From the NCBI GenBank assembly GCA_019695215.1, contig JAIBAK010000002.1, positions 62,001 through 126,000 on the forward strand: 64,000 nucleotides of DNA. Reading direction: 5' to 3'. Shown here piece by piece: positions 16,935 to 25,517 of this stretch. The notes under the pieces were generated by a model. The model saw only the letters and a program-made list of their open reading frames with translations, had not been told where the DNA came from and did no database searches. Made by a program: the position numbers and the translations under genes. The stretch comes from Bacteroidia bacterium. Lineage in GTDB: Bacteria; Bacteroidota; Bacteroidia; UKL13-3. The first letter of the stretch is position 1; every line of letters begins with the position of its first letter.

Positions 16935-17825
16935 ATGAAAAAAATATATCCGTTTCAGTTTCTGCTTTTCATTCTCCTTATGGCGGCATCGTGCAAACCC
17001 GATGCATTGGAAACAACTGTTGAACCCGTGAATCAAAAATTAGTAATCAACTCCATGATTACCCCCGATACTTCCCTATGGATTTCGGTAACCCGAAGCA
17101 ATATTGCTTTTCCTTCCTTCAGTAACCTCACCCCCTCTTCCATCATATCTTTTATAGAAGGGATTGCTGTAAACGATGCATTGGTAACGCTTTCCTGCAA
17201 CGGATATACCGATACATTAACTGCACAGTCATGGGGGACTTATAAACTGGAGCAAATTCCGGTACACCCCGGTAAAATTTATCAGCTCACTGTGTTTAGG
17301 CCTTCAACAGGCGAAACCGCTTTTGCCTATGCAACCATCCCTTCAAAAAGTAAAATAAGGCAGGCATCGGTAACGGTGAACTACCGTACCGAACATCCGG
17401 CCATGGAACTGAATGCTTCTTTTGAAGACAACAGCACCACCCGCGATTTTTACATTGCCTCGTATTATGCGGTTGATATAGGTGACCTGAAAAAACATCC
17501 CGAAATGCTCTACCATTTTATGAATAAAAAACGGGTTGATTTTGATTTAATCAATGATTTGAAACAAACAAACGGCACCATAAGCCTTCACAAAAATTTT
17601 CCTGAAGAGTGCATAAGCGACACCTTAACTTTTATGGTTTCTCCGGTAGAGGAAGGTTATTACCGGTTTTTGGAACAACATAAACTATCGGGAGGTTTAC
17701 TCAGTCAGCTTGCCGGAGAAGTAGTAAGATACAAAACCAATATTCAGGGCGGTTACGGATATTTCAGTCTGCGACTTCCGGCTATTGTGCGCATTGCACC
17801 AACCGAATTTGAAATACTTAAATAA
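16935..17825 (+). CDS. DUF4249 domain lipoprotein, partner of the TonB receptor
   Basis: A 296-residue lipoprotein: signal FQFLLFILLMAASC with the lipobox AASC, then a hydrophilic Bacteroidota domain matching DUF4249: KLVINSMITPDTSLWISVTRS, VNDALVTLSCNGYTDTL and a C-terminal GGYGYFSLR. Such proteins are nearly always encoded beside TonB receptors of the type at 14665 and presumably help ligand capture at the cell surface. The 5-base gap means co-transcription with the receptor. Precise role unknown. Confidence 0.85.
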   Translation: MKKIYPFQFLLFILLMAASCKPDALETTVEPVNQKLVINSMITPDTSLWISVTRSNIAFPSFSNLTPSSIISFIEGIAVNDALVTLSCNGYTDTLTAQSWGTYKLEQIPVHPGKIYQLTVFRPSTGETAFAYATIPSKSKIRQASVTVNYRTEHPAMELNASFEDNSTTRDFYIASYYAVDIGDLKKHPEMLYHFMNKKRVDFDLINDLKQTNGTISLHKNFPEECISDTLTFMVSPVEEGYYRFLEQHKLSGGLLSQLAGEVVRYKTNIQGGYGYFSLRLPAIVRIAPTEFEILK

Positions 17826-17899
17826 CCGTTTATAAAATACTGATAAGTTAAACAGCCTCCCCTGAAACCGCTCGTTTAAATCCACCATACCATACCCCG

Positions 17900-17966
17900 T
17901 TTTCAGGGGTTTTCTTTTTTCACCATATCGGGTGATGTTTGGCCATACCTGTTCGCACAACTTTGT
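17900..17966 (+). promoter_or_regulatory. Shared promoter module, copy A (upstream of the VapA-like gene)
   Basis: TTTTCAGG (17900), then GGTGAT-GTTTGGC (17931), then CAACTTTGT (CTTTGT at 17961). The same three blocks with identical spacing (31 and 30 bases between block starts) occur at 18584-18650 and 22348-22414. CAnnTTTGT resembles the -7 box TAnnTTTG. In this copy the first block also pairs with CCCTGAAAC at ~17858, so it may double as the terminator of the preceding operon, being followed by TTTTCTTTTTT. Confidence 0.55.
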
Positions 17967-18060
17967 TTCGTTGAATCATACATGGTGTGTGCACCAACAA
18001 GGAGGAAGCCGAAAATCCTTTCTGAGAGTAGGCGAAAATTTCTTTTAATACCCTATTAAT

Positions 18061-18513
18061 ATGTCCACCAAAACACAACAAATTGACAAAGAAGCAATCG
18101 CTTCAAATTACCGCGCAGCCATGAAAGATCGCCTCAGTGCTGACCTGATTGAAAAAAATGTAAAAAAATTAACCGCAGACGGACTCACTTCTTACCCCGC
18201 AGTTGGAAACGTAGTGAGCGGGATTATTTACGACAAACTGCAATGCACCATCTCGGCATCAGGTGAGCAGTTCAATGGCCATGCATGGGGTGTGGGTACT
18301 CCGGGTGCCGGCTTTCTTACCGGTGATGTATGGACTTCCGATTTGTCGGGGTTATTGGCCAACACGGCCAATGTAAAACTGGTAGCTTTGGCAGGTGCCA
18401 TGTACAGCTTTTTTTACTTTTCTGACGAAGACGGAAATGCGTTGGGAACCTTTCAGGCATTAGCAATTTCAACCGTTGTTGGAGTTGGGAGTGGGTCGGG
18501 AAGCTGGTCATAA
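18061..18513 (+). CDS. VapA/VapB-like (Rhodococcus virulence-associated) domain protein
   Basis: A 150-residue protein without signal peptide. Residues ~55-150 resemble the VapA/VapB beta-barrel domain (Pfam R_equi_Vir): ISASGEQFNGHAWGVGTPGAG, then a TGDVWTSD strand and Y-x-F-F-Y-F-SDEDGNALGTFQA, and the ending STVVGVGSGSGSWS, the typical G-x-G-x-GSGSW tail. The N-terminal ~50 residues are helical and charged. In Rhodococcus equi VapA is secreted and disturbs phagolysosomes; the role of free-living homologues is not known. The gene stands alone with its own promoter module and a downstream hairpin. The match is from motif memory, not a search. Confidence 0.6.
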   Translation: MSTKTQQIDKEAIASNYRAAMKDRLSADLIEKNVKKLTADGLTSYPAVGNVVSGIIYDKLQCTISASGEQFNGHAWGVGTPGAGFLTGDVWTSDLSGLLANTANVKLVALAGAMYSFFYFSDEDGNALGTFQALAISTVVGVGSGSGSWS

Positions 18514-18539
18514 CAATAATTGGATTTTAAGTTTTAAAT

Positions 18540-18575
18540 GCCCGCAAAGCCAAATTGGCTTTAGCGGGCGTTTTG
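18540..18575 (+). terminator. Hairpin after the VapA-like gene
   Basis: GCCCGCAAAGCCAA and TTGGCTTTAGCGGGC pair as a long stem with one bulge, followed by GTTTTGG. It lies 27 bases after the stop at 18513 and before the next promoter module. The T-tract is short but the stem is strong. Confidence 0.6.
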
Positions 18576-18583
18576 GCTCCCTG

Positions 18584-18650
18584 TTTTCAGGGATATGTGA
18601 TTTTGGCGGTTTATGGTGATTTACGGCAAGCGGGGACTTCGCACCTTTGT
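18584..18650 (+). promoter_or_regulatory. Shared promoter module, copy B (upstream of small secreted paralogue 1)
   Basis: CCCTGTTTTCAGGG palindrome (TTTTCAGG at 18584), GGTGATTTACGGC (18615) and GCACCTTTGT (CTTTGT at 18645). Block order and spacing are identical to copies A and C. The GGTGATTT block lies where a -33 element would be, 30 bases before CTTTGT. The ATG is at 18691. Confidence 0.6.
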
Positions 18651-18690
18651 CTTGTTCAAAAACGAAATAAAAAATTAAAATTATAAAGTC

Positions 18691-19089
18691 ATGAAAACAG
18701 TAACCACCACCCTCAGCCTTTTAATCGCTTTGTTCATCTCTTTTTCTTCATCTGCTCAAACCACCGGCAGCAAAACCAATCAGGTAGCTGTTGAAATAAC
18801 ACATGAAGATGGTCAGGTAGTTTTAAACTGGAACACGGTAAAAGAAATTAACTCGAGCTATTTTCTGGTTGAAAAATCGACTGACGGAATCCATTTTACT
18901 CAGGTAAAAATGATAACCGCTGCAGGCAACTCCAATTTTGCCCGTAATTACACCTTTACCGACCCTGACACAAACAACGGCAACGTATTTTACCGGGTAA
19001 TGCTGGTTACCATGAACGGCCAGCAGATTGTTTCGGCATCGGTTCCTGCTCTTAATACCTCTCTTACCAATAACCTGGCTGTTAAATAA
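18691..19089 (+). CDS. Small secreted protein with Fn3-like strand pattern, paralogue 1
   Basis: A 132-residue protein with the signal peptide TTTLSLLIALFISFSSSAQ. The mature part is a single beta domain: VEITHEDGQVVLNWNTVKEIN, SSYFLVEKSTDGIHFTQVK, AGNSNFARNYTFTD, VFYRVMLVTMNGQQIVSAS. This is the pattern preceding T9SS tails in many Bacteroidota proteins (the VEKSxDGxxF block), but here the sorting tail is absent and the protein ends shortly after. It is about 55-60% similar to the protein at 22440 along its whole length and shares its promoter module. Function unknown. Confidence 0.7.
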   Translation: MKTVTTTLSLLIALFISFSSSAQTTGSKTNQVAVEITHEDGQVVLNWNTVKEINSSYFLVEKSTDGIHFTQVKMITAAGNSNFARNYTFTDPDTNNGNVFYRVMLVTMNGQQIVSASVPALNTSLTNNLAVK

Positions 19090-19090
19090 G

Positions 19091-19121
19091 TTTGGTTAAT
19101 TGAAATATTTCTTTAAGTTTG
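19091..19121 (+). promoter_or_regulatory. Bacteroidota consensus promoter for the 19164 gene
   Basis: TTTG at 19091-19094 and TAAGTTTG at 19114-19121 are separated by 19 bases, an exact fit to the -33 TTTG / -7 TAnnTTTG consensus. It lies 42 bases before the ATG at 19164. Confidence 0.7.
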
Positions 19122-19163
19122 GTTTTTAATCACCTTAATTCATTCTACTAAATCCACAACCAC

Positions 19164-19991
19164 ATGAGCACACCATTTGATCCCAACAATCCATTCAACG
19201 TTCGGGGCGTAAACATCAGCCCCGGGATGCCCGATGGCACCGAACCCAAAAACAATATCTACTACTACCTTATTTTTATTGATGTAGTAAAAAATCAGGA
19301 AGCCGGAGGTGGTGTAAATGCTACCCTGTTTACCCCGCTCAACTTTCAGGAAACTGGCAGTACACTTACCTATGGGTATAACAGCCCGTTGCAAATACCT
19401 GTCGACCCCTCCATCGACCCTAACCAGGTAATTGAAACCATTGCCCTGCCGCTTTACACTAATCAAAAAATTGATAAGCCGGACCCCAATCAAAACGGAA
19501 ATAACCTCACCATTACCATTTCCACCTTCGATCAAAACGGAAATCCGCTGCTTATTTCAGGTAACCCTAATAAACAAAAACCTCCCGTTTTTCCGGTAAT
19601 TAACGGCCCCAACGACCTCGTGGGCGTAGAGGTTACCAGTTTAACAGATGGAAGCCCCTTTTGCGTGTATATGGCTAACCCGGGCCCGAGCAATGATATT
19701 AACTGTGCAAATGTGTTTTCGAATGCAAACACCAGTACCGGGGAGAAACTATACTACTTGTATTTCCAGTATCAGTTACCGGGTACTTCACCCTTTGCCT
19801 GGCAAAACCTGTTACCCGGACGAAATGATGAAGGGGTTGCTGTGGTGGGCGGAGTAGCCAGCACCGCCACCTCCTGGCCGTATATTATCATTCTTGCTCC
19901 GGGGGTTCAGGTAGACCCAACCCTGCCGGCTGGCGAGCAGGGATATGCTGCCGAAACTCCCATTGAGAATATGCAATACATAAGCATGTAG
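19164..19991 (+). CDS. Protein of unknown function, no signal peptide
   Basis: I do not recognise the 275-residue product. It begins MSTPFDPNNPFNVRGVNI with no export signal and is rich in Asn, Pro, Gly and Thr. Recognisable stretches are NNIYYYLIFIDVVKNQ, a low-charge middle with DPSIDPNQVIETIALPLYTN, and WPYIIILAPGVQVDP near the end. The composition suggests an all-beta or fibre-associated protein, but no domain is evident. It has its own consensus promoter and a strong terminator, so it is a monocistronic gene. It lies between a small secreted protein and a T9SS subtilase. Confidence 0.6.
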   Translation: MSTPFDPNNPFNVRGVNISPGMPDGTEPKNNIYYYLIFIDVVKNQEAGGGVNATLFTPLNFQETGSTLTYGYNSPLQIPVDPSIDPNQVIETIALPLYTNQKIDKPDPNQNGNNLTITISTFDQNGNPLLISGNPNKQKPPVFPVINGPNDLVGVEVTSLTDGSPFCVYMANPGPSNDINCANVFSNANTSTGEKLYYLYFQYQLPGTSPFAWQNLLPGRNDEGVAVVGGVASTATSWPYIIILAPGVQVDPTLPAGEQGYAAETPIENMQYISM

Positions 19992-19998
19992 TTTACAA

Positions 19999-20030
19999 AA
20001 AGGGTTGCATGGCTAAATCTGCAACCCTTT
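19999..20030 (+). terminator. Intrinsic terminator after the 19164 gene
   Basis: AAAGGGTTGCA (19999-20009) and TGCAACCCTTT (20020-20030) form a perfect 11-bp stem with a 10-base loop, 8 bases after the stop, followed by a pyrimidine-rich tract. The A-flanked stem would work on either strand. Confidence 0.75.
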
Positions 20031-20127
20031 CCTACTTCTTTTCAAGTGCCTCTTTCACTACGGCATTTGCCTGCGAGGCCAACAGCATACTACTAAAACA
20101 AACAGTTTCTCCTTTATTTTTCGAATC

Positions 20128-22311
20128 ATGAAATCAATTACGTTCCAATTTATATTATTTCTTTACATAACTGTCACCCCGGTGCAGGCACAAACCGGTA
20201 ATGCACGGTTTTCTACCAACCTGCTGCACTGGATGCACTCCAATGCAAATGCCGGGCATGTAGTTAAATTTAAAATAGCTAACACCACTTATATGAGTGC
20301 CCTGATGAAAGTGAATGCCGCCATTGATGAAAATCAATTGCAGCAAATGGGGGTAATTGTTGGCACCAAAGCCGGTGATATCTGGACGGTAAGAGTTCCG
20401 GAAACACAAATGATGGCCTTTACCAAAATGACAGGCATTGATTTTATTGAACTCGACCGGAAAGCAAGGCCCCTGATGGATTCTGTTCGGTATTTTACAG
20501 GTATTGATTCCGTTCACCAGGGAATTGACGTACCACTCCTGTCGGGAAAAGGTACAATTGTGGGCGTTCTTGATCATGGTTTTGATTATACACACCCTGC
20601 CTTTTATGATACCAGTTATTCCAAATTACGTATACAGCGCGTGTGGGATCAACGAATTTCAGGAACCCCTCCGGCAGGATTCAGCTATGGCACCGAATTC
20701 AAAGACACGGTGAGTATGTTGCAAAAAAAATTCTCAGTAACTACATTCGACCATGGCATGTCTACAAGTTCAATAGCAGTCGGTTCAGGATATGGAAGTG
20801 CCAATAACACGCAGTTTAGAGGGGTAGCTTATGATTGTGATATTGCTTTAGTGGAATCGAATGCCGATACCACCGAATTTGGGGTATTTACCTACGCCAC
20901 CATAATTGATGGCTTTAAGTATATTTTTAATTATGCCGATTCGGTGGGAAAACCGGCTGTTATCAACGTCAGCCTCGGAGGCCAAGACGGGCCGCATGAT
21001 GGCACCTCTTTATTTGGCCGAGCCTGTGATAATATAACAGGTCCGGGAAAAATTATTGTTTTCGCAGCAGGCAATGATGGAATTACAACCAGTCACCTGC
21101 AAAAAACATTTACCCCAGCCGATACCAGCATTAGTACCATTGTAAACCTTTCAGCCAATTGGGATGATCTTGAATTGTGGGGCGACACCGGCAAATCCTA
21201 TTGTCTGGAAATTGGTTTGTTTTCAAACGGAGTGAAAGGTGCAAAAACGCAAACCATATGCCTCGATAATATTTATAGAAATCTGGTATTGATTGGTACT
21301 GACAATGACACCAGCTTCATTTCCATTGGTTCTGAAATTAATGTATTAAACAACAAACCGCATTTTGCCATCAGAATTGACCACAGAACAAAAGATTCCA
21401 TTTATTTAACTGCGAAGGGAACAGACGGGACAGCCCATCTTTGGATTTCCGGAGAGTTTAAAGGGAATGGAACCTGGGCTACCGAAGGAGATTCGCGTCA
21501 CTCTGTTTGCGAATATGCCAGCTCGAAATCGTGCATCACCGTAGGAGCCTACTCCACCAGAACTTCCTGGAAAAATATTCAAAACCAGGTGGTACCTGTA
21601 CCTACCAACATTGTAAAAACCAGAGGCGACATTGCCCTGTTCTCGAGTCACGGACCAACTATGGATGGCAGGATGAAACCGGAAATAACGGCTCCCGGTT
21701 CCATGATTGGCTCTGCCACCAACTCGTTCTCTCCTGCTTTCAGACCAGGTGGCGGATTTTATTTCTGTACCGTAACAAAATATCTTTCTCCCCGCAATAA
21801 CAGAAACTATTATTACTCCATGACACAGGGTACATCCGTAGCCGCTCCTGTAGTTACAGGTGCCATTGCTTTGTTACTTCAGGTAAATCCCAACTTAACC
21901 GTAGATCATATTCGAAAAATACTTACCGCTACTGCCATCAGAGACAGTTTTACCACGCAAAATCCTGATCCTGCCAAATGGGGTGCCGGCAAAATAAATG
22001 CGTATGCCGCCATTAAAGAAACCATCTGGTGGGTAGGCACTGTTCCCGTTCCCAAAAACGAAATAGAAATTAAAGTATATCCTAATCCGAATAACGGACC
22101 ATTCACTATAACATACAATACCGAAAATTCAGGCTATTTTCTGGTTGAAATCAGTACCCTCACCGGGCAAACGGTTCATCAGCAATCATGGGAACTGAAA
22201 AAAGGTGAAAATGCATTACCCGTTGATTTAACTGCATTAGGAAAAGGAATTTATTTTCTAACCATTACCGGACAAGGCGGGCAGGTGGTAAAAAGAATTG
22301 CCATTAACTAA
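20128..22311 (+). CDS. S8 family subtilisin-like serine protease with T9SS sorting domain
   Basis: A 727-residue secreted protease. Signal peptide to VQAQ (~residue 22); a short propeptide-like region (residues ~25-120); the catalytic domain with Asp149 in GVLDHGFDYTHP, His209 in FDHGMSTSS, the oxyanion Asn316 in FAAGNDG and the nucleophile Ser570 in MTQGTSVAAPVVTGAIALLL. The long spacing between Asn and Ser contains an inserted beta domain (residues ~330-450), common in Bacteroidota subtilases. The C-terminal ~80 residues hold KVYPNPNNGPFTITY and end VVKRIAIN, a type A sorting domain. The triad is intact, so it should be an active extracellular endopeptidase; substrate unknown. Confidence 0.93.
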   Translation: MKSITFQFILFLYITVTPVQAQTGNARFSTNLLHWMHSNANAGHVVKFKIANTTYMSALMKVNAAIDENQLQQMGVIVGTKAGDIWTVRVPETQMMAFTKMTGIDFIELDRKARPLMDSVRYFTGIDSVHQGIDVPLLSGKGTIVGVLDHGFDYTHPAFYDTSYSKLRIQRVWDQRISGTPPAGFSYGTEFKDTVSMLQKKFSVTTFDHGMSTSSIAVGSGYGSANNTQFRGVAYDCDIALVESNADTTEFGVFTYATIIDGFKYIFNYADSVGKPAVINVSLGGQDGPHDGTSLFGRACDNITGPGKIIVFAAGNDGITTSHLQKTFTPADTSISTIVNLSANWDDLELWGDTGKSYCLEIGLFSNGVKGAKTQTICLDNIYRNLVLIGTDNDTSFISIGSEINVLNNKPHFAIRIDHRTKDSIYLTAKGTDGTAHLWISGEFKGNGTWATEGDSRHSVCEYASSKSCITVGAYSTRTSWKNIQNQVVPVPTNIVKTRGDIALFSSHGPTMDGRMKPEITAPGSMIGSATNSFSPAFRPGGGFYFCTVTKYLSPRNNRNYYYSMTQGTSVAAPVVTGAIALLLQVNPNLTVDHIRKILTATAIRDSFTTQNPDPAKWGAGKINAYAAIKETIWWVGTVPVPKNEIEIKVYPNPNNGPFTITYNTENSGYFLVEISTLTGQTVHQQSWELKKGENALPVDLTALGKGIYFLTITGQGGQVVKRIAIN

Positions 22312-22347
22312 GCCCGTGATGTGAGCCGGAGAAACGCCTCTTCCCTG

Positions 22348-22414
22348 TTTTCAGGTATATTCTTTTTTACCCGATTGCGGTGATTTGCGGCCCGTGTTTG
22401 CTTTGCATCTTTGT
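22348..22414 (+). promoter_or_regulatory. Shared promoter module, copy C (upstream of small secreted paralogue 2)
   Basis: CCTGTTTTCAGG palindrome (TTTTCAGG at 22348), GCGGTGATTTGCGGC (GGTGAT at 22379) and GCATCTTTGT (CTTTGT at 22409). Spacings are identical to copies A and B. The ATG at 22440 is 25 bases after the CTTTGT block. Confidence 0.6.
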
Positions 22415-22439
22415 ATGGTACAAACAAACACCTTATATC

Positions 22440-22832
22440 ATGAGCGCAATTAAAATTACTCTACTCCTTTTATCGCTGCTAATTACCTTTACAGCCTTTG
22501 CACAAACAACCTCGTTGCGGGCAAATGAAATACATATGGAAATTATGCTCGAAGACGGACAGGTTACCATTTTGTGGAACACCATGAAGGAAGTAAACAC
22601 CAGCTACTTTGTGATAGAAAAATCGGAAGACAGCCTGCATTATACTGCCTTAAAAATGGTTTCGGCAGCAGGGAATTCCGTTTTTGCACGCCACTACCAG
22701 ATTACCGAAACTGAACCCGCTGCCGGAAAAGTATATTACCGCGTGCGTTTAGTTACCATGAACGGGCAGCAAATTGCCTCGGCCCCGGTTATCACAAATA
22801 CAGGAAGCATGGCAAATATGGTAAGTAAATAA
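22440..22832 (+). CDS. Small secreted protein with Fn3-like strand pattern, paralogue 2
   Basis: A 130-residue paralogue of the protein at 18691. Signal peptide IKITLLLLSLLITFTAFAQ, then DGQVTILWNTMKEVNTSYFVIEKSEDSLHYTALKMV in two recognisable strands, AAGNSVFARHYQIT and VYYRVRLVTMNGQQIASAP. It also stops without a T9SS tail. The start chosen is the ATG after the promoter module; a longer frame from 22380 would translate the promoter itself. It sits immediately upstream of the histidine kinase gene (78-base gap), but that gene has its own TACATTTG box at 22856. Confidence 0.7.
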   Translation: MSAIKITLLLLSLLITFTAFAQTTSLRANEIHMEIMLEDGQVTILWNTMKEVNTSYFVIEKSEDSLHYTALKMVSAAGNSVFARHYQITETEPAAGKVYYRVRLVTMNGQQIASAPVITNTGSMANMVSK

Positions 22833-22910
22833 ATTTAACAATCCTGTTTATTTAGTACATTTGGTCAATTATCACCTAAATCCTTTATCCTGAAGTATAC
22901 GTTAACTCCC

Positions 22911-24854
22911 ATGCGAAAAATCCGGTCTGTTATAAACTTACTCCTCTGGTACATTTTTCTACCGGCAGGATTTGCTTTACCCTCCCTGGCTGCTTCACCA
23001 TCTGATACCATAAAAATTAATCAACTGCTCAAGCAGTCGTTATCACTGCAACGGGTTAATGAAGATTCCTGTTACACGCTGGCAGCCGAAGCGTACAAAT
23101 TAGCTCAGCAAATTAATTATCCCAAAGGAATACGGGGAGCATTTATTCGGATGGGATCGGTACTGATGACCCGCGGGTATAACGATTCTGCACTTGCGTT
23201 TATAAACCAAGCCATCGTGATAAGCCAATCGTTAAAAGATTACCGCTCGGTGGCACAAGGCTACATACTAAAAAGTTATATAGTGCAGGCCAAAGGACAA
23301 AAAGACTCGGCCTTTGCCAGCCTGTACCAAAGCCTGCAGTACAGCGAAAAAATATACGATACCGCTACCATCATTTCGACCCATACCGCTATGGGTGATA
23401 TGAATTTTGACTACAAAGAATACGGCCGGGCGCTGCAACAATACGAAACAGCTCTTGCACTGGCCCAATCGAACAGGCTCATCAAAGAACGTAAGAATGC
23501 CTTAGCAGGTAAGGGTAATGTACTGTACAAACAGAACCAATATGCCGAAGCTTTGCGGTGTTACCTGCAAATTGATTCCGTAAGCAAATTTATTCATGAC
23601 GATATAGGAAATGCGCAAAACCTCAACAATATTGCCCTGTGCTATGCCGGATTAAAACAGGAAAAGAAAGCACTGGTTTATTACACCCTCGCCCTTGATG
23701 CCTATAAAAAATTCGGGATGAAAAGTGAAGAAGCGAATTTGTATTACAATATCGCCATCCTGTATAAAGACATCAACCTCCCCGACAGTGCCATTTACTT
23801 CCTTACCCTTTCAAACACACTGGCTACGGAAATTCAGGAGCCGGAACAATTGATGGAAGGATATAAACTGCTGGCCGAAATATGGGCCGGCAAAGGAGAT
23901 TATTTGAAAGCCTACCGGTACCATGTGCAGTACAACCAACTCAACGATTCGATGCTCACCGTAGAAAAAATTGCCAGCATCAGCGAGATGCAAACCAAAT
24001 ACGATACGGAAAAAAAAGAACAGCAGATTGTTTTACTCGACCAGCAAAATAAAACAAAGGCTGCCCAGCGAAATGCATTGATTGCCGGCAGTGCCGTGCT
24101 GTTACTTGCACTGTTTGTACTTGGATTTTACTACATACAGCGAAATAAAATTGCCCGAAAAAATCAGGAAATCGCAGAACAAAAAATAGTATCCCTGCTG
24201 AACGAAACCGAACTGAAAACCTACAATGCCATGATAGAAGGACAGGAAGAAGAACGCAAACGCATTGCCACCGATTTACACGACCGCCTGGGAAGTATGC
24301 TGGCAACCGTTAAACTGCTTTTTAGCTCATTAGATTCCAAAATTGACCGGATGCAAAAAGAAAATAACGAGCAATTTGCAACAGCAAAATCTTTGCTTGA
24401 CGAAGCCTGCGGTGAGGTAAGGCGTATTTCGCACAATTTAAGCTCGGGCATTGTAATGAGTTTTGGGTTAGTCCCCGCTTTAGAGGAACTATGTCACAGT
24501 GTTGATCAAAGTAAATTGATTAAATGCAAATTGATGGCCTACGGAATGGATGAACGCCTTGACCAAACTATTGAACTGGGTGTGTACCGCATGGTGCAGG
24601 AACTATTCAGCAATATATTAAAACACGCCAAAGCCCACAAAGTTACCGTACAGCTTAACCACATTGAAGGCTCCTTAAACGTAACCGTAGAAGATGACGG
24701 AGTAGGATTTGATGTGGAAGAAAAAAGAAAAAGCGGAGGAATGGGTCTGCACAATTTGGAAAAACGGGCCGCTCAGCTAAACGGAATCTATACGGTGGAT
24801 TCTCGTCCCGGTAAAGGAACAATCTCTATTATTGAAATTCCAACAACAATATAA
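22911..24854 (+). CDS. TPR-containing sensor histidine kinase (HisKA_3 family)
   Basis: A 647-residue membrane kinase. Signal peptide or first helix to ~residue 28, then ~300 periplasmic residues of tetratricopeptide repeats (e.g. YGRALQQYETALALAQ, YAEALRCYLQIDSV, KALVYYTLALDAYKKFG), one transmembrane helix at ~390-409, a coiled linker, and a NarL/DesK-type dimerisation domain with the phospho-acceptor His457 in RIATDLHDRLGSML. The HATPase_c domain follows, with the N box (QELFSNILKHAKA), the G1 box (VEDDGVGFD) and G2 (GGMGLHNLEKR). It is typical of Bacteroidota TPR-kinases paired with LuxR-type regulators; the partner begins 4 bases downstream. Signal unknown. Confidence 0.92.
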   Translation: MRKIRSVINLLLWYIFLPAGFALPSLAASPSDTIKINQLLKQSLSLQRVNEDSCYTLAAEAYKLAQQINYPKGIRGAFIRMGSVLMTRGYNDSALAFINQAIVISQSLKDYRSVAQGYILKSYIVQAKGQKDSAFASLYQSLQYSEKIYDTATIISTHTAMGDMNFDYKEYGRALQQYETALALAQSNRLIKERKNALAGKGNVLYKQNQYAEALRCYLQIDSVSKFIHDDIGNAQNLNNIALCYAGLKQEKKALVYYTLALDAYKKFGMKSEEANLYYNIAILYKDINLPDSAIYFLTLSNTLATEIQEPEQLMEGYKLLAEIWAGKGDYLKAYRYHVQYNQLNDSMLTVEKIASISEMQTKYDTEKKEQQIVLLDQQNKTKAAQRNALIAGSAVLLLALFVLGFYYIQRNKIARKNQEIAEQKIVSLLNETELKTYNAMIEGQEEERKRIATDLHDRLGSMLATVKLLFSSLDSKIDRMQKENNEQFATAKSLLDEACGEVRRISHNLSSGIVMSFGLVPALEELCHSVDQSKLIKCKLMAYGMDERLDQTIELGVYRMVQELFSNILKHAKAHKVTVQLNHIEGSLNVTVEDDGVGFDVEEKRKSGGMGLHNLEKRAAQLNGIYTVDSRPGKGTISIIEIPTTI

Positions 24855-24858
24855 TTGT

Positions 24859-25500
24859 ATGATAAAAGTAGCTATAGCAGACGATCATCAAATGTTTATT
24901 GACGGCATTAAATCGCTGATTAAAGGTAACAAAACGATACAGGTAGTAGCCGAAGCCAACAACGGTGAAGCCCTGCTGGAAACATTAACCAAAACTCCGG
25001 TAAATTTAATTCTGATGGACGTAAATATGCCGGTGATGGACGGCATTGAAACCACCAAAAAAGTGAAAGAACTGTTTCCGGATATTAAAGTAATTATGCT
25101 TACTATGTTTGGCACCCGCGACTATATTGAAAAATTGCTGCGGGCCGGTGCCAACGGATACATTTTGAAGAACACAGGAAAAGAAGAGCTCACTACTGCC
25201 ATTGAAAAAGTGATGCAGGGCGAATCGTATTTCAGCAAAGAAGTAACCGAGCGCATTATGGAAGGTTTGCAGGGGAAAAAAAACGAAACCAACCCCATGA
25301 TGGTAGAACTTACCGAACGAGAAAAAGATGTACTGCGTTTAATTGCTCAGGAACTCACCTCGCACGAAATTGCCGATAAACTGTTTATCAGTTTTCACAC
25401 GGTAGAAACCCACCGCAAAAATTTAATCAGCAAATTGCAGGTAAAAAATATTGCCGGGTTAGTGAAATACGCAGTTCAAAACGGACTTGCCACTGACTAA
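24859..25500 (+). CDS. LuxR/NarL family response regulator, cognate to the TPR kinase
   Basis: A 213-residue two-domain regulator. The receiver domain has the acidic pair in IADDHQMF (D8, D9), the phospho-acceptor Asp54 in LILMDVNMPVMDG, Thr in MLTMFGT and Lys in ILKNTGKEEL. A LuxR-type HTH (residues ~148-210) follows: LTEREKDVLRLIAQELTSHE, then FISFHTVETHRKNLISKLQVKN. The start MIKVAIADDH at 24859 is 4 bases after the kinase stop; a start further upstream would overlap the kinase. It probably activates transcription when phosphorylated. The three shared promoter modules nearby are candidate targets, by inference only. Confidence 0.94.
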   Translation: MIKVAIADDHQMFIDGIKSLIKGNKTIQVVAEANNGEALLETLTKTPVNLILMDVNMPVMDGIETTKKVKELFPDIKVIMLTMFGTRDYIEKLLRAGANGYILKNTGKEELTTAIEKVMQGESYFSKEVTERIMEGLQGKKNETNPMMVELTEREKDVLRLIAQELTSHEIADKLFISFHTVETHRKNLISKLQVKNIAGLVKYAVQNGLATD

Positions 25501-25517
25501 AAGGATAAAATTAAAAA

